Source of the DNA: Streptomyces blattellae
Lineage (GTDB): Bacteria; Actinomycetota; Actinomycetes; Streptomycetales; Streptomycetaceae
Direction of reading: 5' to 3'
NCBI RefSeq assembly: GCF_009709555.1
Contig: NZ_WJBG01000225.1
Span: 1 to 64,000 of the forward strand
DNA: 64,000 bases
The stretch's first letter is position 1. Each line of letters begins with the position of its first letter. The translations under genes and the position numbers were made by a program. Shown piece after piece: positions 33,314 to 42,111 of the stretch. The notes beneath the pieces are model-generated. The model was not told where the DNA came from. It ran no database searches and worked only from the letters and a program-made list of their open reading frames with translations.

Positions 33314-33601
33314 CTACCAGCCCTTCTCGAACATCCGCGCCACCTCGGCGATCCGCACCTCGTCGCGCCGGTAGTAGGTGCGCAGCCGGATCTTCCTGGT
33401 GCGCAGCACGCCGACGGCGGCGAGCAGGCCCAGATGCGTTTCCGCGGCCGAGCGGGACACGCCGAGCTTCGCGGCGACGGCGGCCGCGGTGACGCCGTCC
33501 TCGACGGCGCTCGCGTGCCGCTGGGGCGGGAAGTGCGCGGCGGGATCCTTGAGCCACTCCAGGATGTCCAGCCTCCGCTGACTGACGGGAGTCCTCAGCA
33601 T
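33314..33601 (-). CDS. ArsR-type winged-helix regulator
   Basis: A 95-aa DNA-binding protein starting at ATG 33601 behind GGAGG. The HTH is VTAAAVAAKLGVSRSAAETHLGLLAAVGVLRTRKI, and the wing RLRTYYRRDEVRI. There are no metal-binding cysteines, so it is not a classical arsenic or zinc sensor. It lies downstream of two tandem 23-bp repeats that could be its own control region, and next to the propeller gene. Confidence 0.85.
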   Translation of the reverse strand: MLRTPVSQRRLDILEWLKDPAAHFPPQRHASAVEDGVTAAAVAAKLGVSRSAAETHLGLLAAVGVLRTRKIRLRTYYRRDEVRIAEVARMFEKGW

Positions 33602-33705
33602 CTCGCCCCTCCGTCCCGGCCTCATCGGACCGCGTGTGCCCACTCTTGCGCAGTCCAGGCCGCCACGTCCGGAACTTCGCCACCTTTGTCCGGTATCGAA
33701 CGTCC

Positions 33706-33751
33706 GTGCGCTCTGTATGGGGTGGAGCGTGCGCTCTGTATGGGGCGGAGC
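33706..33751. repeat. Two tandem 23-bp units upstream of the ArsR gene
   Basis: GTGCGCTCTGTATGGGGTGG + AGC (33706-33728) is repeated exactly, apart from T to C at one site, at 33729-33751. Each copy contains CCCATACAGAGC on the minus strand, so the repeat could duplicate an operator or a promoter element. Confidence 0.85.
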
Positions 33752-33762
33752 CGGCACGGACA

Positions 33763-33789
33763 GGGCCCGGCCGCACCGCGGCCGGGCCC
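33763..33789 (-). terminator. Terminator after the GH53 galactanase
   Basis: GGGCCCGGCCG (33763-33773) is mirrored exactly at 33779-33789 around a 5-nt loop, 14 bp past the stop of the GH53 gene. Confidence 0.7.
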
Positions 33790-33803
33790 CTTCCATCACT
33801 GGC

Positions 33804-35363
33804 TCAGCGGTGGCTGAACCATGCCATCGCCGGGAGTGCCCTGTCGTCGTAGCCGAACAGGGCCTGGTTCTCCCAGGCGTTGCCGGAGGAGGAGTCGGTG
33901 GGGTCCCAGCCGTTGCCGGTGACCGCCGTCCAGGTCGCCTCCCAGTAGAAGACACCGAGGCCGCGGCCGTTGGGAACGGCTTCCACGATGCTCGCGATGT
34001 CCTTCATCCACCGGGTCTGGCCGGATGTCGAAGCCGGGTAGCCGGAGACGAGTTCACCGCTGAGGTCGATGATGTTCTCGTGTGAGTCCTCGCTGTCGAG
34101 CCGGAACGGATAGGCCGTCTCGGCGACGAAGACCGGCTTGCCGTAGCGGGAGGCCGCGTCGTCCAGGGTGGTCTGGAAGTCGTAGAGCGAGCCGTGCCAG
34201 TAGCCGTAGTACGACAGGCCTATCGCGTCGAACCTCACGCCGTTCGCGACCGCCGAGTCGAACCACCAGCGGGTGCCGGACAGGTCGCCGCCCCTGGCGA
34301 GGTGCAGGGCGACGGTGGTGGACGAGTTGACGGCCTTGACGGCGTCGTATCCGCTGTTGAGCAGCCCGGCGAGCTGCGTCCAGTTGTCCGTGGAACCCTC
34401 GGACCACAGCATGCCGCCGTTGATCTCATTGCCCACCTGGACCATGTCGGCGGTGGTGCCCTGGGCCTTCAACGCGTTCAACACGTCGTACGTGTGGTTG
34501 TACACGTCCGACCTGAGCTGGCTGTACGAGTGGCCCGCCCACGCGGCCGGCTTGGACTGGGCGCCCGGGTCGGCCCAGATGTCCGAGTAGTGGAAGTCGA
34601 CCAGCAGCTTCATGCCCTGCGCCTTGACGCGCCTGGCCGTCTCCAGCACGCGCGCCTTGTTGTTGTAGCCGTCGGCCGGGTTCACCCAGACCTTCAGGCG
34701 CGCGTAGTTCATGCCGGACGACCTGAGGATCGAGAGGGCGTCACCGGTCGTGCCGGAGCTGTTCCTGTAGACGCCGCCCTTGGCCTCGCTCTTGGCGAGC
34801 GAGGAGACGTCGGCACCATGGATCGACGTACTGGACGTGCCCGACGCGAAGCTCAGGTCGTCAACGTTGATCCAGTTGCCGGCGTTCGCGTCACTGTTGA
34901 TGCTGATCGTGCACTGGTTGTTCGTCACATTGATCGGCACGACGATCCGGATCCACCCGCTGGCGGACACCGGCAGGTCGGTGCGCTGCTCCGAACTCCC
35001 GCAGTTCCTCAGGGCTATGTACGCCGAGTTCTGCCCGCCGCCGGAACGGACCCAGGCGGTCAGCTTGTAGTTGCCGTTGGTCAGCCCCGACAGGTACTGG
35101 TACGTCTCCACCTTGTAGGCGGAGGACGAGTAGTGGCTCAGCCGGTAACTCCCGCTGCGGCCACCGGCCTCGACGTACGAGGCGCCGGTCGAGCCGTACT
35201 CCGACCAGCCGGTGGGCGTGGCGACTCCCGAGCCGTCCGATTCGAACCCGGTGTTGGTGAGGGTGCTGGCCGCCTGGGCGGTCTGCGCGGGCAGGGCGGT
35301 GAGGGCGAGACCCGCCGCGAGCGGCAGCAGCAGGGCTCTCAGGGTGCGTCTGGGATGGAACAT
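33804..35363 (-). CDS. Secreted endo-beta-1,4-galactanase (GH53) with N-terminal carbohydrate-binding module
   Basis: A 519-aa exported enzyme. Residues 1-32 are a signal peptide (LLLPLAAGLALTALPAQTAQA). Residues 33-175 are a jelly-roll carbohydrate-binding module (NTGFESDGSGVATPTGWSEYG, then GGRSGSYRLSHYSSSAYKVETYQYL). The GH53 barrel follows: GADVSSLAKSEAKGGVYRNSSGTTGDAL, NYARLKVWVNPADGYN, KLLVDFHYSDIWADPG, acid/base Glu in MVQVGNEINGGMLW and nucleophile Glu in KPVFVAETAYPF. It cuts galactan side chains of pectin outside the cell. It sits 116 bp after the GH42 gene on the same strand. Confidence 0.94.
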   Translation of the reverse strand: MFHPRRTLRALLLPLAAGLALTALPAQTAQAASTLTNTGFESDGSGVATPTGWSEYGSTGASYVEAGGRSGSYRLSHYSSSAYKVETYQYLSGLTNGNYKLTAWVRSGGGQNSAYIALRNCGSSEQRTDLPVSASGWIRIVVPINVTNNQCTISINSDANAGNWINVDDLSFASGTSSTSIHGADVSSLAKSEAKGGVYRNSSGTTGDALSILRSSGMNYARLKVWVNPADGYNNKARVLETARRVKAQGMKLLVDFHYSDIWADPGAQSKPAAWAGHSYSQLRSDVYNHTYDVLNALKAQGTTADMVQVGNEINGGMLWSEGSTDNWTQLAGLLNSGYDAVKAVNSSTTVALHLARGGDLSGTRWWFDSAVANGVRFDAIGLSYYGYWHGSLYDFQTTLDDAASRYGKPVFVAETAYPFRLDSEDSHENIIDLSGELVSGYPASTSGQTRWMKDIASIVEAVPNGRGLGVFYWEATWTAVTGNGWDPTDSSSGNAWENQALFGYDDRALPAMAWFSHR

Positions 35364-35479
35364 CGTCGTCCGTCGTCCCTTCGACATGAATGGAGATGGG
35401 GGTGCCCCCTCGCCGAGCAGGTGAGGGGTCCCCCTCCGCCCGCGGCTCTCGTGGCACGCGCGGGCGGAGGGGAGTCGGC

Positions 35480-37501
35480 TCAGCCGTCGAGTCGTACGAC
35501 CCGCACGGCTCCCGCGGGGACCGCGAGACGGCCCGCGGCGCGTTCGCCCGTCAGCAGTTCGGTGCCGTGCGCCTCCAGCGGCACCTTGGCGTCGGACGGG
35601 CTGTGGTTGATCGCGAACAGGAACGTGCCCGAATCGCCGGTTCGGCGCACCACTTCGACGTCGTACGGCAGGTCGGCGCGCGGCGGGATACGGGCGTCCT
35701 CTGCGGCCCAGCCGAGCAGGGCGTCCAGGCCGTGTGCGTCGAGGCGGGTGGACACGTACCAGGCGGTGCCCTCGCCGAGGCGGTGCCGGGTGACGGCCGG
35801 GTGGCCGGCGGTGAGGCCGTCGGCGTACGTCCACACGGTCTCGGCGGCGCCGGGAACCACGAACTCGGTCCACACGTCGCCGGTGAGTTCGGAGCCGTCC
35901 GGGCCGGTGATCCGGACGCTGTCGCCTTCCAGGAGCGGCGAGAACTCCTCGACGGTCAGGCCGAGGACCTCCCTGAGCGGGCCCGGACAGGCGCCCTCGT
36001 GCACGGCGTCGTGCTCGTCGACGATGCCCGAGAAGTACGACACGACGAGGGTGCCGCCGTTCTCGACGTACTCGCGCACGTTGTTCCCGGCCGCCTCCGT
36101 CATCAGGTACAGAGCCGGCACGACGACAAGGGGATACCTCGACAAGTCGGCTTCCGGGTGGGCGAAGTCGACCGTGAGGTGACGGTCGTACAGGGCCTCG
36201 TAGAAGGAGTCGGCGCGCTCGCGCGCGTCGTGGTCCTCGGTGGGGCGCCACTGGAGGTTCTGCGCCCACCACGAGTGCCAGTCCCACAGGACGGCCACGT
36301 CGGCCCGGGTGCGGGTGCCGCGCAGCGGGCTCAACGAGTCGATGGAGGCGCCGAGTTCGACGACCTCGCGCCAGACGCGGGTGTCCGTGCCACCGTGCGG
36401 CAGCATCGCCGAGTGGAACTTCTCGGCGCCACGACGGGACTGCCGCCACTGGAAGAACAGGGCGCCGTCGGAGCCGCGGGCCACGTGGGTGAGGGAGTTG
36501 CGGGCCATCTGGCCGGGGGCCTTGGCGGGGTTGCGGGGCTGCCAGTTGACGCCCGACGTGGAGTGCTCCAGGAGCAGCCAGGGGGCGCCGTCGGCGACGG
36601 AGCGGGTGAGGTCGGCGGCCATCGCCAGGTTGACGTGGGTGCGGCGGCCGTCGGTGATCAGGTAGTGGTCGTTGGTGACGATGTCGACCTCGCGGCCCCA
36701 GGCCCAGTAGTCGACGGAGTCGCACTGGCTGAGTGCGGTCATGAAGTTCGTCGTGACCGGGACGCCGGGTGAGAGCCGGTGCAGGATGTCCCGCTCCATC
36801 ACGAAGTTCTCGCGCATGGTGGCGTCGGCGAACCGCTTGTAGTCCAGCGCCTGGGCCGGGTTGCCGACGGTGGGCGCGAGCCGCGGCGGGTTGATCTGCT
36901 CGAAGTCGCCGTAGCGCTGGCCCCAGAACGCCGTTCCCCAGGCGTCGTTGACCGCGTCCACCGTCTCGTACGTCGTGGCCAGCCAGCGGCGGAAGTGGGC
37001 GGCGCAGGAGTCGCAGTAGCAGGCGGAGACCGGGACGCCGTACTCGTTGTGCACGTGCCATATCGCCAGCGCCGGGTGGTCGCCGTAGCGCTCGGCGAGC
37101 CGTGTGGTGATGTCAGCGGCGGCGGCACGGTAGTCGGCGTTGCTGTGGCAGATGGCCGCGCGCGAGCCGAACTCGTAGCGCACGCCCTCCGCGGTGACCG
37201 GCAGGGCCTCGGGGTGGGCGCGGTAGAACCAGGCGGGCGGGGCGGCGGTGGGGGTGCCCAGGTCGGCGCGGATGCCGTTCTCGTGCAGCAGGTCGAGCAG
37301 GCGGTCGAGCCAGCCGAAGTCGTACTCCCCGGGTGAGCGTTCCAGCAGCGCCCAGGAGAAGATCCCGACGCTCACCATGGTGACCCCGGCCTCCCGCATC
37401 AGCCGGACGTCCTCGTACCAGACGCTCTCCGGCCACTGCTCGGGGTTGTAGTCCCCACCGAAGGCGAGCCTGGTGAGGCCCCTGGGGGTGGTATCCGGCA
37501 T
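35480..37501 (-). CDS. Beta-galactosidase (GH42), galactooligosaccharide-acting
   Basis: A 673-aa cytoplasmic GH42 enzyme. It starts RLAFGGDYNPEQWPESVWYEDVRLM. The acid/base Glu is in LAIWHVHNEYGVPVSACYCDSC with the Cys cluster that binds zinc, and the nucleophile Glu is in PWLLLEHSTSGVNWQPRN. The trimerisation domain (about 395-600) and C-terminal beta domain are complete. With no signal peptide it would hydrolyse galactooligosaccharides imported by the divergent ABC system. ATG 37501 has GGGAG upstream. Confidence 0.95.
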   Translation of the reverse strand: MPDTTPRGLTRLAFGGDYNPEQWPESVWYEDVRLMREAGVTMVSVGIFSWALLERSPGEYDFGWLDRLLDLLHENGIRADLGTPTAAPPAWFYRAHPEALPVTAEGVRYEFGSRAAICHSNADYRAAAADITTRLAERYGDHPALAIWHVHNEYGVPVSACYCDSCAAHFRRWLATTYETVDAVNDAWGTAFWGQRYGDFEQINPPRLAPTVGNPAQALDYKRFADATMRENFVMERDILHRLSPGVPVTTNFMTALSQCDSVDYWAWGREVDIVTNDHYLITDGRRTHVNLAMAADLTRSVADGAPWLLLEHSTSGVNWQPRNPAKAPGQMARNSLTHVARGSDGALFFQWRQSRRGAEKFHSAMLPHGGTDTRVWREVVELGASIDSLSPLRGTRTRADVAVLWDWHSWWAQNLQWRPTEDHDARERADSFYEALYDRHLTVDFAHPEADLSRYPLVVVPALYLMTEAAGNNVREYVENGGTLVVSYFSGIVDEHDAVHEGACPGPLREVLGLTVEEFSPLLEGDSVRITGPDGSELTGDVWTEFVVPGAAETVWTYADGLTAGHPAVTRHRLGEGTAWYVSTRLDAHGLDALLGWAAEDARIPPRADLPYDVEVVRRTGDSGTFLFAINHSPSDAKVPLEAHGTELLTGERAAGRLAVPAGAVRVVRLDG

Positions 37502-37527
37502 GGATTTCTCCCGTTTGGTCGATCATT

Positions 37528-37541
37528 TGGGAACGTGCACA
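37528..37541. promoter_or_regulatory. Second, degenerate LacI-type operator
   Basis: TGGGAACGTGCACA shares TG-GAACG--CACA with the perfect operator at 37617. It lies about 25 bp into the GH42 transcript, suited to repressing that side. Confidence 0.45.
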
Positions 37542-37565
37542 CACAGCTGCGGCGACGCGATCCCA

Positions 37566-37595
37566 ACATAACCGCACAGCAACAACCATTGACAA
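37566..37595 (-). promoter_or_regulatory. Promoter of GH42-GH53
   Basis: On the minus strand TTGTCA (37595-37590), 18-bp spacer, TTATGT (37571-37566). Its -35 overlaps the -35 of the divergent ABC promoter. Confidence 0.55.
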
Positions 37596-37617
37596 GTGTC
37601 CAGGATGTTTCTCTACT
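37589..37617 (+). promoter_or_regulatory. Promoter of the galactooligosaccharide ABC operon
   Basis: TTGACA (37589-37594), 17-bp spacer, TCTACT (37612-37617). The consensus operator TGTGAACGCTCACA begins at the last base of the -10 box, so a bound repressor would block it. Confidence 0.7.
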
Positions 37618-37630
37618 GTGAACGCTCACA
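37617..37630. promoter_or_regulatory. Perfect LacI-family operator
   Basis: TGTGA-ACGC-TCACA: perfect 5-bp arms and a central CG-containing core, a form common for LacI/GalR regulators. It covers the start region of the ABC operon, which ends with a LacI gene. Confidence 0.7.
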
Positions 37631-37734
37631 GAAGCACCGCGAGCGAGCCGAGGGGAAGCCCCCCGGAGGTGAGCCGCGCAACAAGAGGGGCAGGTTCTCG
37701 CAGCAGGCGAGGACCCAGGTCAGGGGAGAGATCC

Positions 37735-39054
37735 ATGCCGAACACGAAGCGCCGACGCCTCGTGGCAACCACCGTCGCCGTCACACTCGGTGCCACCGCC
37801 CTCGCCGCTTGCGGCTCGTCCGACGACGACAGCGAAACCGAATCGGGGCCGGTCTCGCTGACGTACTGGACCTGGACGCCCGGCATGGACAAGGTCGTCG
37901 ACCTGTGGAACAAGGGCCAGGGCAAGGAGGAGCAGATCAATGTCACGGTGAAGAAGCAGGCGTCCGGCGACACCCTGGTCACCAAGATCCTCACCGCGCA
38001 CAAGGCGGGCGAGGCGCCCGACCTGGTGCAGGCCGAGTACCAGGCGCTGCCGACACTGGTCAGCAATGACGCGCTCGCCGACATATCGGGTGACGTCGGC
38101 GACGCGCAGAGCAAGTTCGCCGAGGGCGTCTGGCAGCAGACCACGCTCGGCACGGACGCGGTCTACGCGGTCCCGCAGGACATCGGGCCGATGATGTTCT
38201 ACTACCGCGAGGACCTGTTCAAGAAGTACGACCTGACGGTTCCGACGACCTGGGACGAGTTCGCCGAAACGGCCCGCGCGCTGAAGAAGAAGTCCCCGGA
38301 CACCGACCTCACCACGTTCTCCGCCAACGACTCCGGCCTCTTCGCGGGCCTCGCCCAGCAGGCCGGCGCGCAGTGGTGGACCACCGAGGGCGACAAGTGG
38401 AAGGTCGGCATCGATGACGCGGCGACCCAGAAGGTCGCCACGTTCTGGGGTGACCTCGTCGCGGAAGGCGCCATCGACAACCAGCCGATGTACACCCCGG
38501 CCTGGAACAAGGCGCTGAACACCGGCAAGCAGATCGCCTGGGTCTCCGCCGTGTGGGCGCCGGGCACGCTGACCACCGCCGCGCCCGACACCAAGGGCAA
38601 GTGGGCCATGGCCCCGCTCCCCCAGTGGTCCGAGAGCGAGAACGTCACCGGCAGCTGGGGCGGCTCCTCCACCGGCGTCACCACGGACTCCGAGCACAAG
38701 GAGGCCGCCGCGAAGTTCGCCGCCTGGCTGAACACCGACGGCGAAGCGCTCAACGCGCTGGCCAAGGAGGGCGGCATCTACCCGGCCTCCACGTCCGCCC
38801 AGCTCAGCGGCGCCTTCCAGACCCCGCCGGACTACTTCTCCAACCAGGCGGACTTCTACACCGAGGCCGCCGAGATCGCGGAGACCACCGCGCCGTCCGC
38901 GTGGGGCCCGAACGTGAACGTCGCCTACACGAGCTTCAAGGACGCGTTCGGCGCCGCCGCCAAGAACAAGTCGGACTTCACCGACGCCCTGAAGACGATG
39001 CAGGACGACACGGTAGCCGACATGAAGAAGCAGGGCTTCGGAGTCTCCGAGTGA
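37735..39054 (+). CDS. Sugar ABC transporter substrate-binding lipoprotein
   Basis: A 439-aa family-1 extracellular solute-binding protein starting at ATG 37735 behind GGGGAGAG. A lipobox TALAAC gives lipidation at Cys22. VSLTYWTWTPGMDKVVDLWNK and AVPQDIGPMMFYYREDLFKKYDL are typical of oligosaccharide binders. It lies in an operon with two permeases and LacI, divergent from the GH42-GH53 genes, so the ligand is probably galactooligosaccharides from galactan. Confidence 0.94.
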   Translation: MPNTKRRRLVATTVAVTLGATALAACGSSDDDSETESGPVSLTYWTWTPGMDKVVDLWNKGQGKEEQINVTVKKQASGDTLVTKILTAHKAGEAPDLVQAEYQALPTLVSNDALADISGDVGDAQSKFAEGVWQQTTLGTDAVYAVPQDIGPMMFYYREDLFKKYDLTVPTTWDEFAETARALKKKSPDTDLTTFSANDSGLFAGLAQQAGAQWWTTEGDKWKVGIDDAATQKVATFWGDLVAEGAIDNQPMYTPAWNKALNTGKQIAWVSAVWAPGTLTTAAPDTKGKWAMAPLPQWSESENVTGSWGGSSTGVTTDSEHKEAAAKFAAWLNTDGEALNALAKEGGIYPASTSAQLSGAFQTPPDYFSNQADFYTEAAEIAETTAPSAWGPNVNVAYTSFKDAFGAAAKNKSDFTDALKTMQDDTVADMKKQGFGVSE

Positions 39055-39974
39055 CCAGCGCACGCCGGAAGTCGTACGGGGTCAAGGGGGCCCCGTACGC
39101 CTTCCTTCTTCCCGCAACGGTCCTCTTCCTCCTGTTCTTCGCACTCCCCATCGGCTACGCCCTCTGGCTCAGCTTCCGCAAAGTGCGGGTCTCGGGCCTC
39201 GGCCTGGGCTCCGGCGCCCGTACGGAGGTCTGGGCCGGCCTGGAGAACTACACCGACGCCCTCACCGACAGCGAGCTGGTGGACGGCGCGCTGCGTGTGC
39301 TGGGCTACGGCTGCATCGTGATCCCGGTGATGCTGGGCCTGGCCCTGCTGTTCGCGTTGATGCTGGACTCCGACAAGGTGCGGCTCGCCCCCTTCACCCG
39401 GCTCGCGATCTTCCTGCCGTACGCCATTCCCGGCGTGGTGGCAGCGCTGCTGTGGGGCTTCCTGTATCTGCCGGACGTCAGCCCGTTCTACTTCGTGCTC
39501 GACAAGCTGGGTCTGCCGCAGCCGGACCTGCTGGACGGCGGTCCGCTGTATCTCGCCCTGTCGAACATCGCGGTCTGGGGCGGCACCGGCTTCAACATGA
39601 TCGTCATCTACACCTCCCTGCAGGCCATCCCGGCGGAGGTGTACGAGGCGGCGAAGCTGGACGGCGCCACCCCGGTGCAGATCGCGCTGAAGGTCAAGAT
39701 TCCGATGGTGGCGCCGTCTCTGGTGCTCACCTTCTTCTTCTCGATCATCGCGACGCTCCAGGTGTTCAGCGAGCCGACCACCCTCAAGCCCCTCACCAAC
39801 TCCGTGAACACGAGCTGGAGTCCACTGATGAAGGTGTACCAGGACGCCTTCGGCAAGGGCGACATCTACGCGGCCGCCGCCCAGGCCGTGATCATCGCCT
39901 TCGTCACGCTCGTGCTGTCCTTCGGCTTCCTGCGAGCCGCGAACCGCCGTACCAGGCAGGAGGCAGCACGATGA
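39051..39974 (+). CDS. ABC sugar permease, MalF-like
   Basis: A 307-aa integral membrane protein with six helices, starting at GTG 39051 with a 4-bp overlap. It begins YAFLLPATVLFLLFFALPIGYALWLSF and carries the EAA loop EVYEAAKLDGATPVQIALKVKIPMVAPSL that contacts the ATPase. It pairs with the next permease. Confidence 0.94.
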   Translation: MTSARRKSYGVKGAPYAFLLPATVLFLLFFALPIGYALWLSFRKVRVSGLGLGSGARTEVWAGLENYTDALTDSELVDGALRVLGYGCIVIPVMLGLALLFALMLDSDKVRLAPFTRLAIFLPYAIPGVVAALLWGFLYLPDVSPFYFVLDKLGLPQPDLLDGGPLYLALSNIAVWGGTGFNMIVIYTSLQAIPAEVYEAAKLDGATPVQIALKVKIPMVAPSLVLTFFFSIIATLQVFSEPTTLKPLTNSVNTSWSPLMKVYQDAFGKGDIYAAAAQAVIIAFVTLVLSFGFLRAANRRTRQEAAR

Positions 39975-40876
39975 GTTCTCTTGCCGTCCGCAAGGCCGCG
40001 CCGGCCGCCGGCACCACGCCCGGCACCGCCCAGGGCCCGCCGCTGCGCCGCCGGATCGCCCTCATACCGACGATCACGCTGCTGATCGGCGCGATCTACT
40101 GCCTGCTGCCCGTCGCCTGGGTGGCGATCGCGGCCACCAAGTCCGGCAGTGAGCTGTTCTCCACGTTCACGTTCCTGCCGGGCAGCGGCTTCGCCGACAA
40201 CATCAGGGACCTCAACGCCTATCGCGACGGCGTCTACTGGAAGTGGATGGGCAACTCCGCCCTGTACGCCGGTGTGGGCGCCCTGCTGTCGACGGTCGTG
40301 TCGGCGTTCAGCGGCTACGCGCTGGCGATCTACCGCTTCCGCGGCCGGGAGGCGATCTTCAACGTGCTGCTCGCGGGTGTGCTGATGCCGCCGGTGATCC
40401 TCGCCATCCCGCAGTACCTGCTGCTGGCGGAGGCGAACCTCACGGACTCGTACCTGTCCGTGCTGCTGCCGCTGATCCTGTCGCCGTACGGCGTCTACCT
40501 CTCCCGGATCTACGCCACCGCCGCCGTCCCGGCCGACGTGGTCGAGGCCGGGCGGATGGACGGCGCGAGCGAGTGGCGGATCTTCACCCGGGTCGCGCTG
40601 CCGATGATGGTGCCGGGGCTGGTGACGGTGTTCCTGTTCCAGTTCGTCGCCGTGTGGAACAACTTCCTGCTGCCGTACATCATGCTCAGCGACGACGAGA
40701 AGTTCCCGATCACGCTCGGTCTGTACACGCTCCTGGAGCAGGGCGCGAACACCCCGGCGCTCTACACCCTGGTGATCACCGGCGCCCTCATCGCGGTCGT
40801 CCCGCTGGTGGCGCTCTTCCTGGTCATCCAGCGGTTCTGGAGCCTCGATCTGCTCTCCGGAGCCGTAAAGTCATGA
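39971..40876 (+). CDS. ABC sugar permease, MalG-like
   Basis: A 301-aa membrane protein, overlapping the previous gene by 4 bp (ATGA). Six helices and the EAA loop DVVEAGRMDGASEWRIFTRVALPMMVPG are present. The operon has no ATPase gene. In Streptomyces the shared ATPase MsiK energises several sugar importers of this type, and probably does so here. Confidence 0.94.
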   Translation: MSSLAVRKAAPAAGTTPGTAQGPPLRRRIALIPTITLLIGAIYCLLPVAWVAIAATKSGSELFSTFTFLPGSGFADNIRDLNAYRDGVYWKWMGNSALYAGVGALLSTVVSAFSGYALAIYRFRGREAIFNVLLAGVLMPPVILAIPQYLLLAEANLTDSYLSVLLPLILSPYGVYLSRIYATAAVPADVVEAGRMDGASEWRIFTRVALPMMVPGLVTVFLFQFVAVWNNFLLPYIMLSDDEKFPITLGLYTLLEQGANTPALYTLVITGALIAVVPLVALFLVIQRFWSLDLLSGAVKS

Positions 40877-41904
40877 CCATGAGCAATACGGGGGGCCGAC
40901 GCAGACCGCCGACGATCCATGACGTGGCGCGCGAGGCAGGGGTCTCCCGGGGCACCGTCTCGCGTGTGCTCAACGGCGGGCACTACGTCAGCCCCACCGC
41001 CCAGGAGGCGGTCAACGCCGCGATCCGCAAGACGGGTTACGTCGTCAACCGGCACGCCCGCTCGCTGATCACCGGACGGTCGGACTCGATCGGCTTTCTG
41101 CTGACGGAACCGCAGGAGAAGCTCTTCGAGGACCCCAACTTCAATGTCCTGCTGCGGTGTTGCACCCAGGCGCTGGCCTCGCACGACATCCCGCTGCTGC
41201 TGATGCTGGCCGGCACGGAGGACGAACGGCGCCGGATAACGCGGTACATCACCGCGGGCCACGTCGACGGCGTGCTCGTGGTGTCCGGCCACTCCGGGGA
41301 CCTGGTGGCCGACGAACTGCGCGAGGCGGGGGTGCCCGTCGTGCAGTGCGGCAAGCCCATGGGACGCGGCTCCAAGGTGAGTTACGTGGCCGCCGACGAC
41401 CGGGACGGCGCCCGTGACATGGTGCGCCATCTGCTCTCGCTGGGCCGCCGCCGCATCGGTGTCGTGACCGGTCCGCTGGACAGCCCGGGTGGCGTCGACC
41501 GCCTCGCCGGGTACAAGGAGGTGCTCATCGAGGCGGGCGTCGGGATCGACGAGCGCCTCATCGTCTCCGGCGACTACAGCCGGGCCAGCGGCGAGGCCGG
41601 GGCCGAACGGCTGCTGGCGCGGGCCCCGGACATGGACGCCGTGTTCGTGGCCTCCGACCTGATGGCGCAGGGCGCGCTGACGGCACTGCGCCGGGCGGGC
41701 CGCCGGGTCCCCGAGGACGTGTCGGTGGGCGGCTTCGACGACTCCACCGCCGCGACGGAGTCCACCCCCGCCCTCACCACGATCCGCCAGCCCTACGACC
41801 GCATCAGCAACGAGATGGTGCGGGTGCTGCTGGCCCAGATCGGCGGCGAGGACCCGGCGGCGGTGATCCTGCCGACGGAGCTGGTGAAGCGGGAGTCGGC
41901 GTAG
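40873..41904 (+). CDS. LacI-family repressor of the galactan locus
   Basis: A 343-aa regulator; ATG 40873 overlaps the permease stop (ATG 40879 is an alternative). N-terminal HTH: PTIHDVAREAGVSRGTVSRVLNGGHYVSPTAQEAVNAAI; the hinge helix contains NRHARSLITGRSDSIGFL. The periplasmic-binding-protein-like domain ends FDDSTAATESTPALTTIRQPYDRIS. As last gene of the operon it would autoregulate through the operator at 37617 and repress GH42-GH53. Confidence 0.95.
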   Translation: MTMSNTGGRRRPPTIHDVAREAGVSRGTVSRVLNGGHYVSPTAQEAVNAAIRKTGYVVNRHARSLITGRSDSIGFLLTEPQEKLFEDPNFNVLLRCCTQALASHDIPLLLMLAGTEDERRRITRYITAGHVDGVLVVSGHSGDLVADELREAGVPVVQCGKPMGRGSKVSYVAADDRDGARDMVRHLLSLGRRRIGVVTGPLDSPGGVDRLAGYKEVLIEAGVGIDERLIVSGDYSRASGEAGAERLLARAPDMDAVFVASDLMAQGALTALRRAGRRVPEDVSVGGFDDSTAATESTPALTTIRQPYDRISNEMVRVLLAQIGGEDPAAVILPTELVKRESA

Positions 41905-42086
41905 CCCCCGGTCGTACGCGGTGGGCCGGAGCAACCGGTGGCCAGGAGCCGAGAAGCCGCCCGCCACTCCCCCGTCCCAGCGTGCGACCAGCGGGTGAAC
42001 CCCTCGGCGTGACCTGGCGCAGAAGGCGGGTGCGGACTGCTCCAGCATCCTGCCTGAGTCGTCTTTCGAGTGCCGTTCAGGTGTGG

Positions 42087-42098
42087 ATGCATGTGCAT
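42087..42098. promoter_or_regulatory. Candidate MarR operator
   Basis: ATGCA-TG-TGCAT palindrome, 13 bp before the ATG at 42112 and overlapping the likely core promoter (TTAACAT follows). Confidence 0.4.
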
Positions 42099-42111
42099 TA
42101 ACATGGGGTGT

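Noticed and set aside
33804..37061. A possible GH42-GH53 fusion protein
   Set aside because: The upstream part of this frame is out of frame with GH42 and Arg/Pro-rich. GH53 has its own start and signal peptide at 35363.
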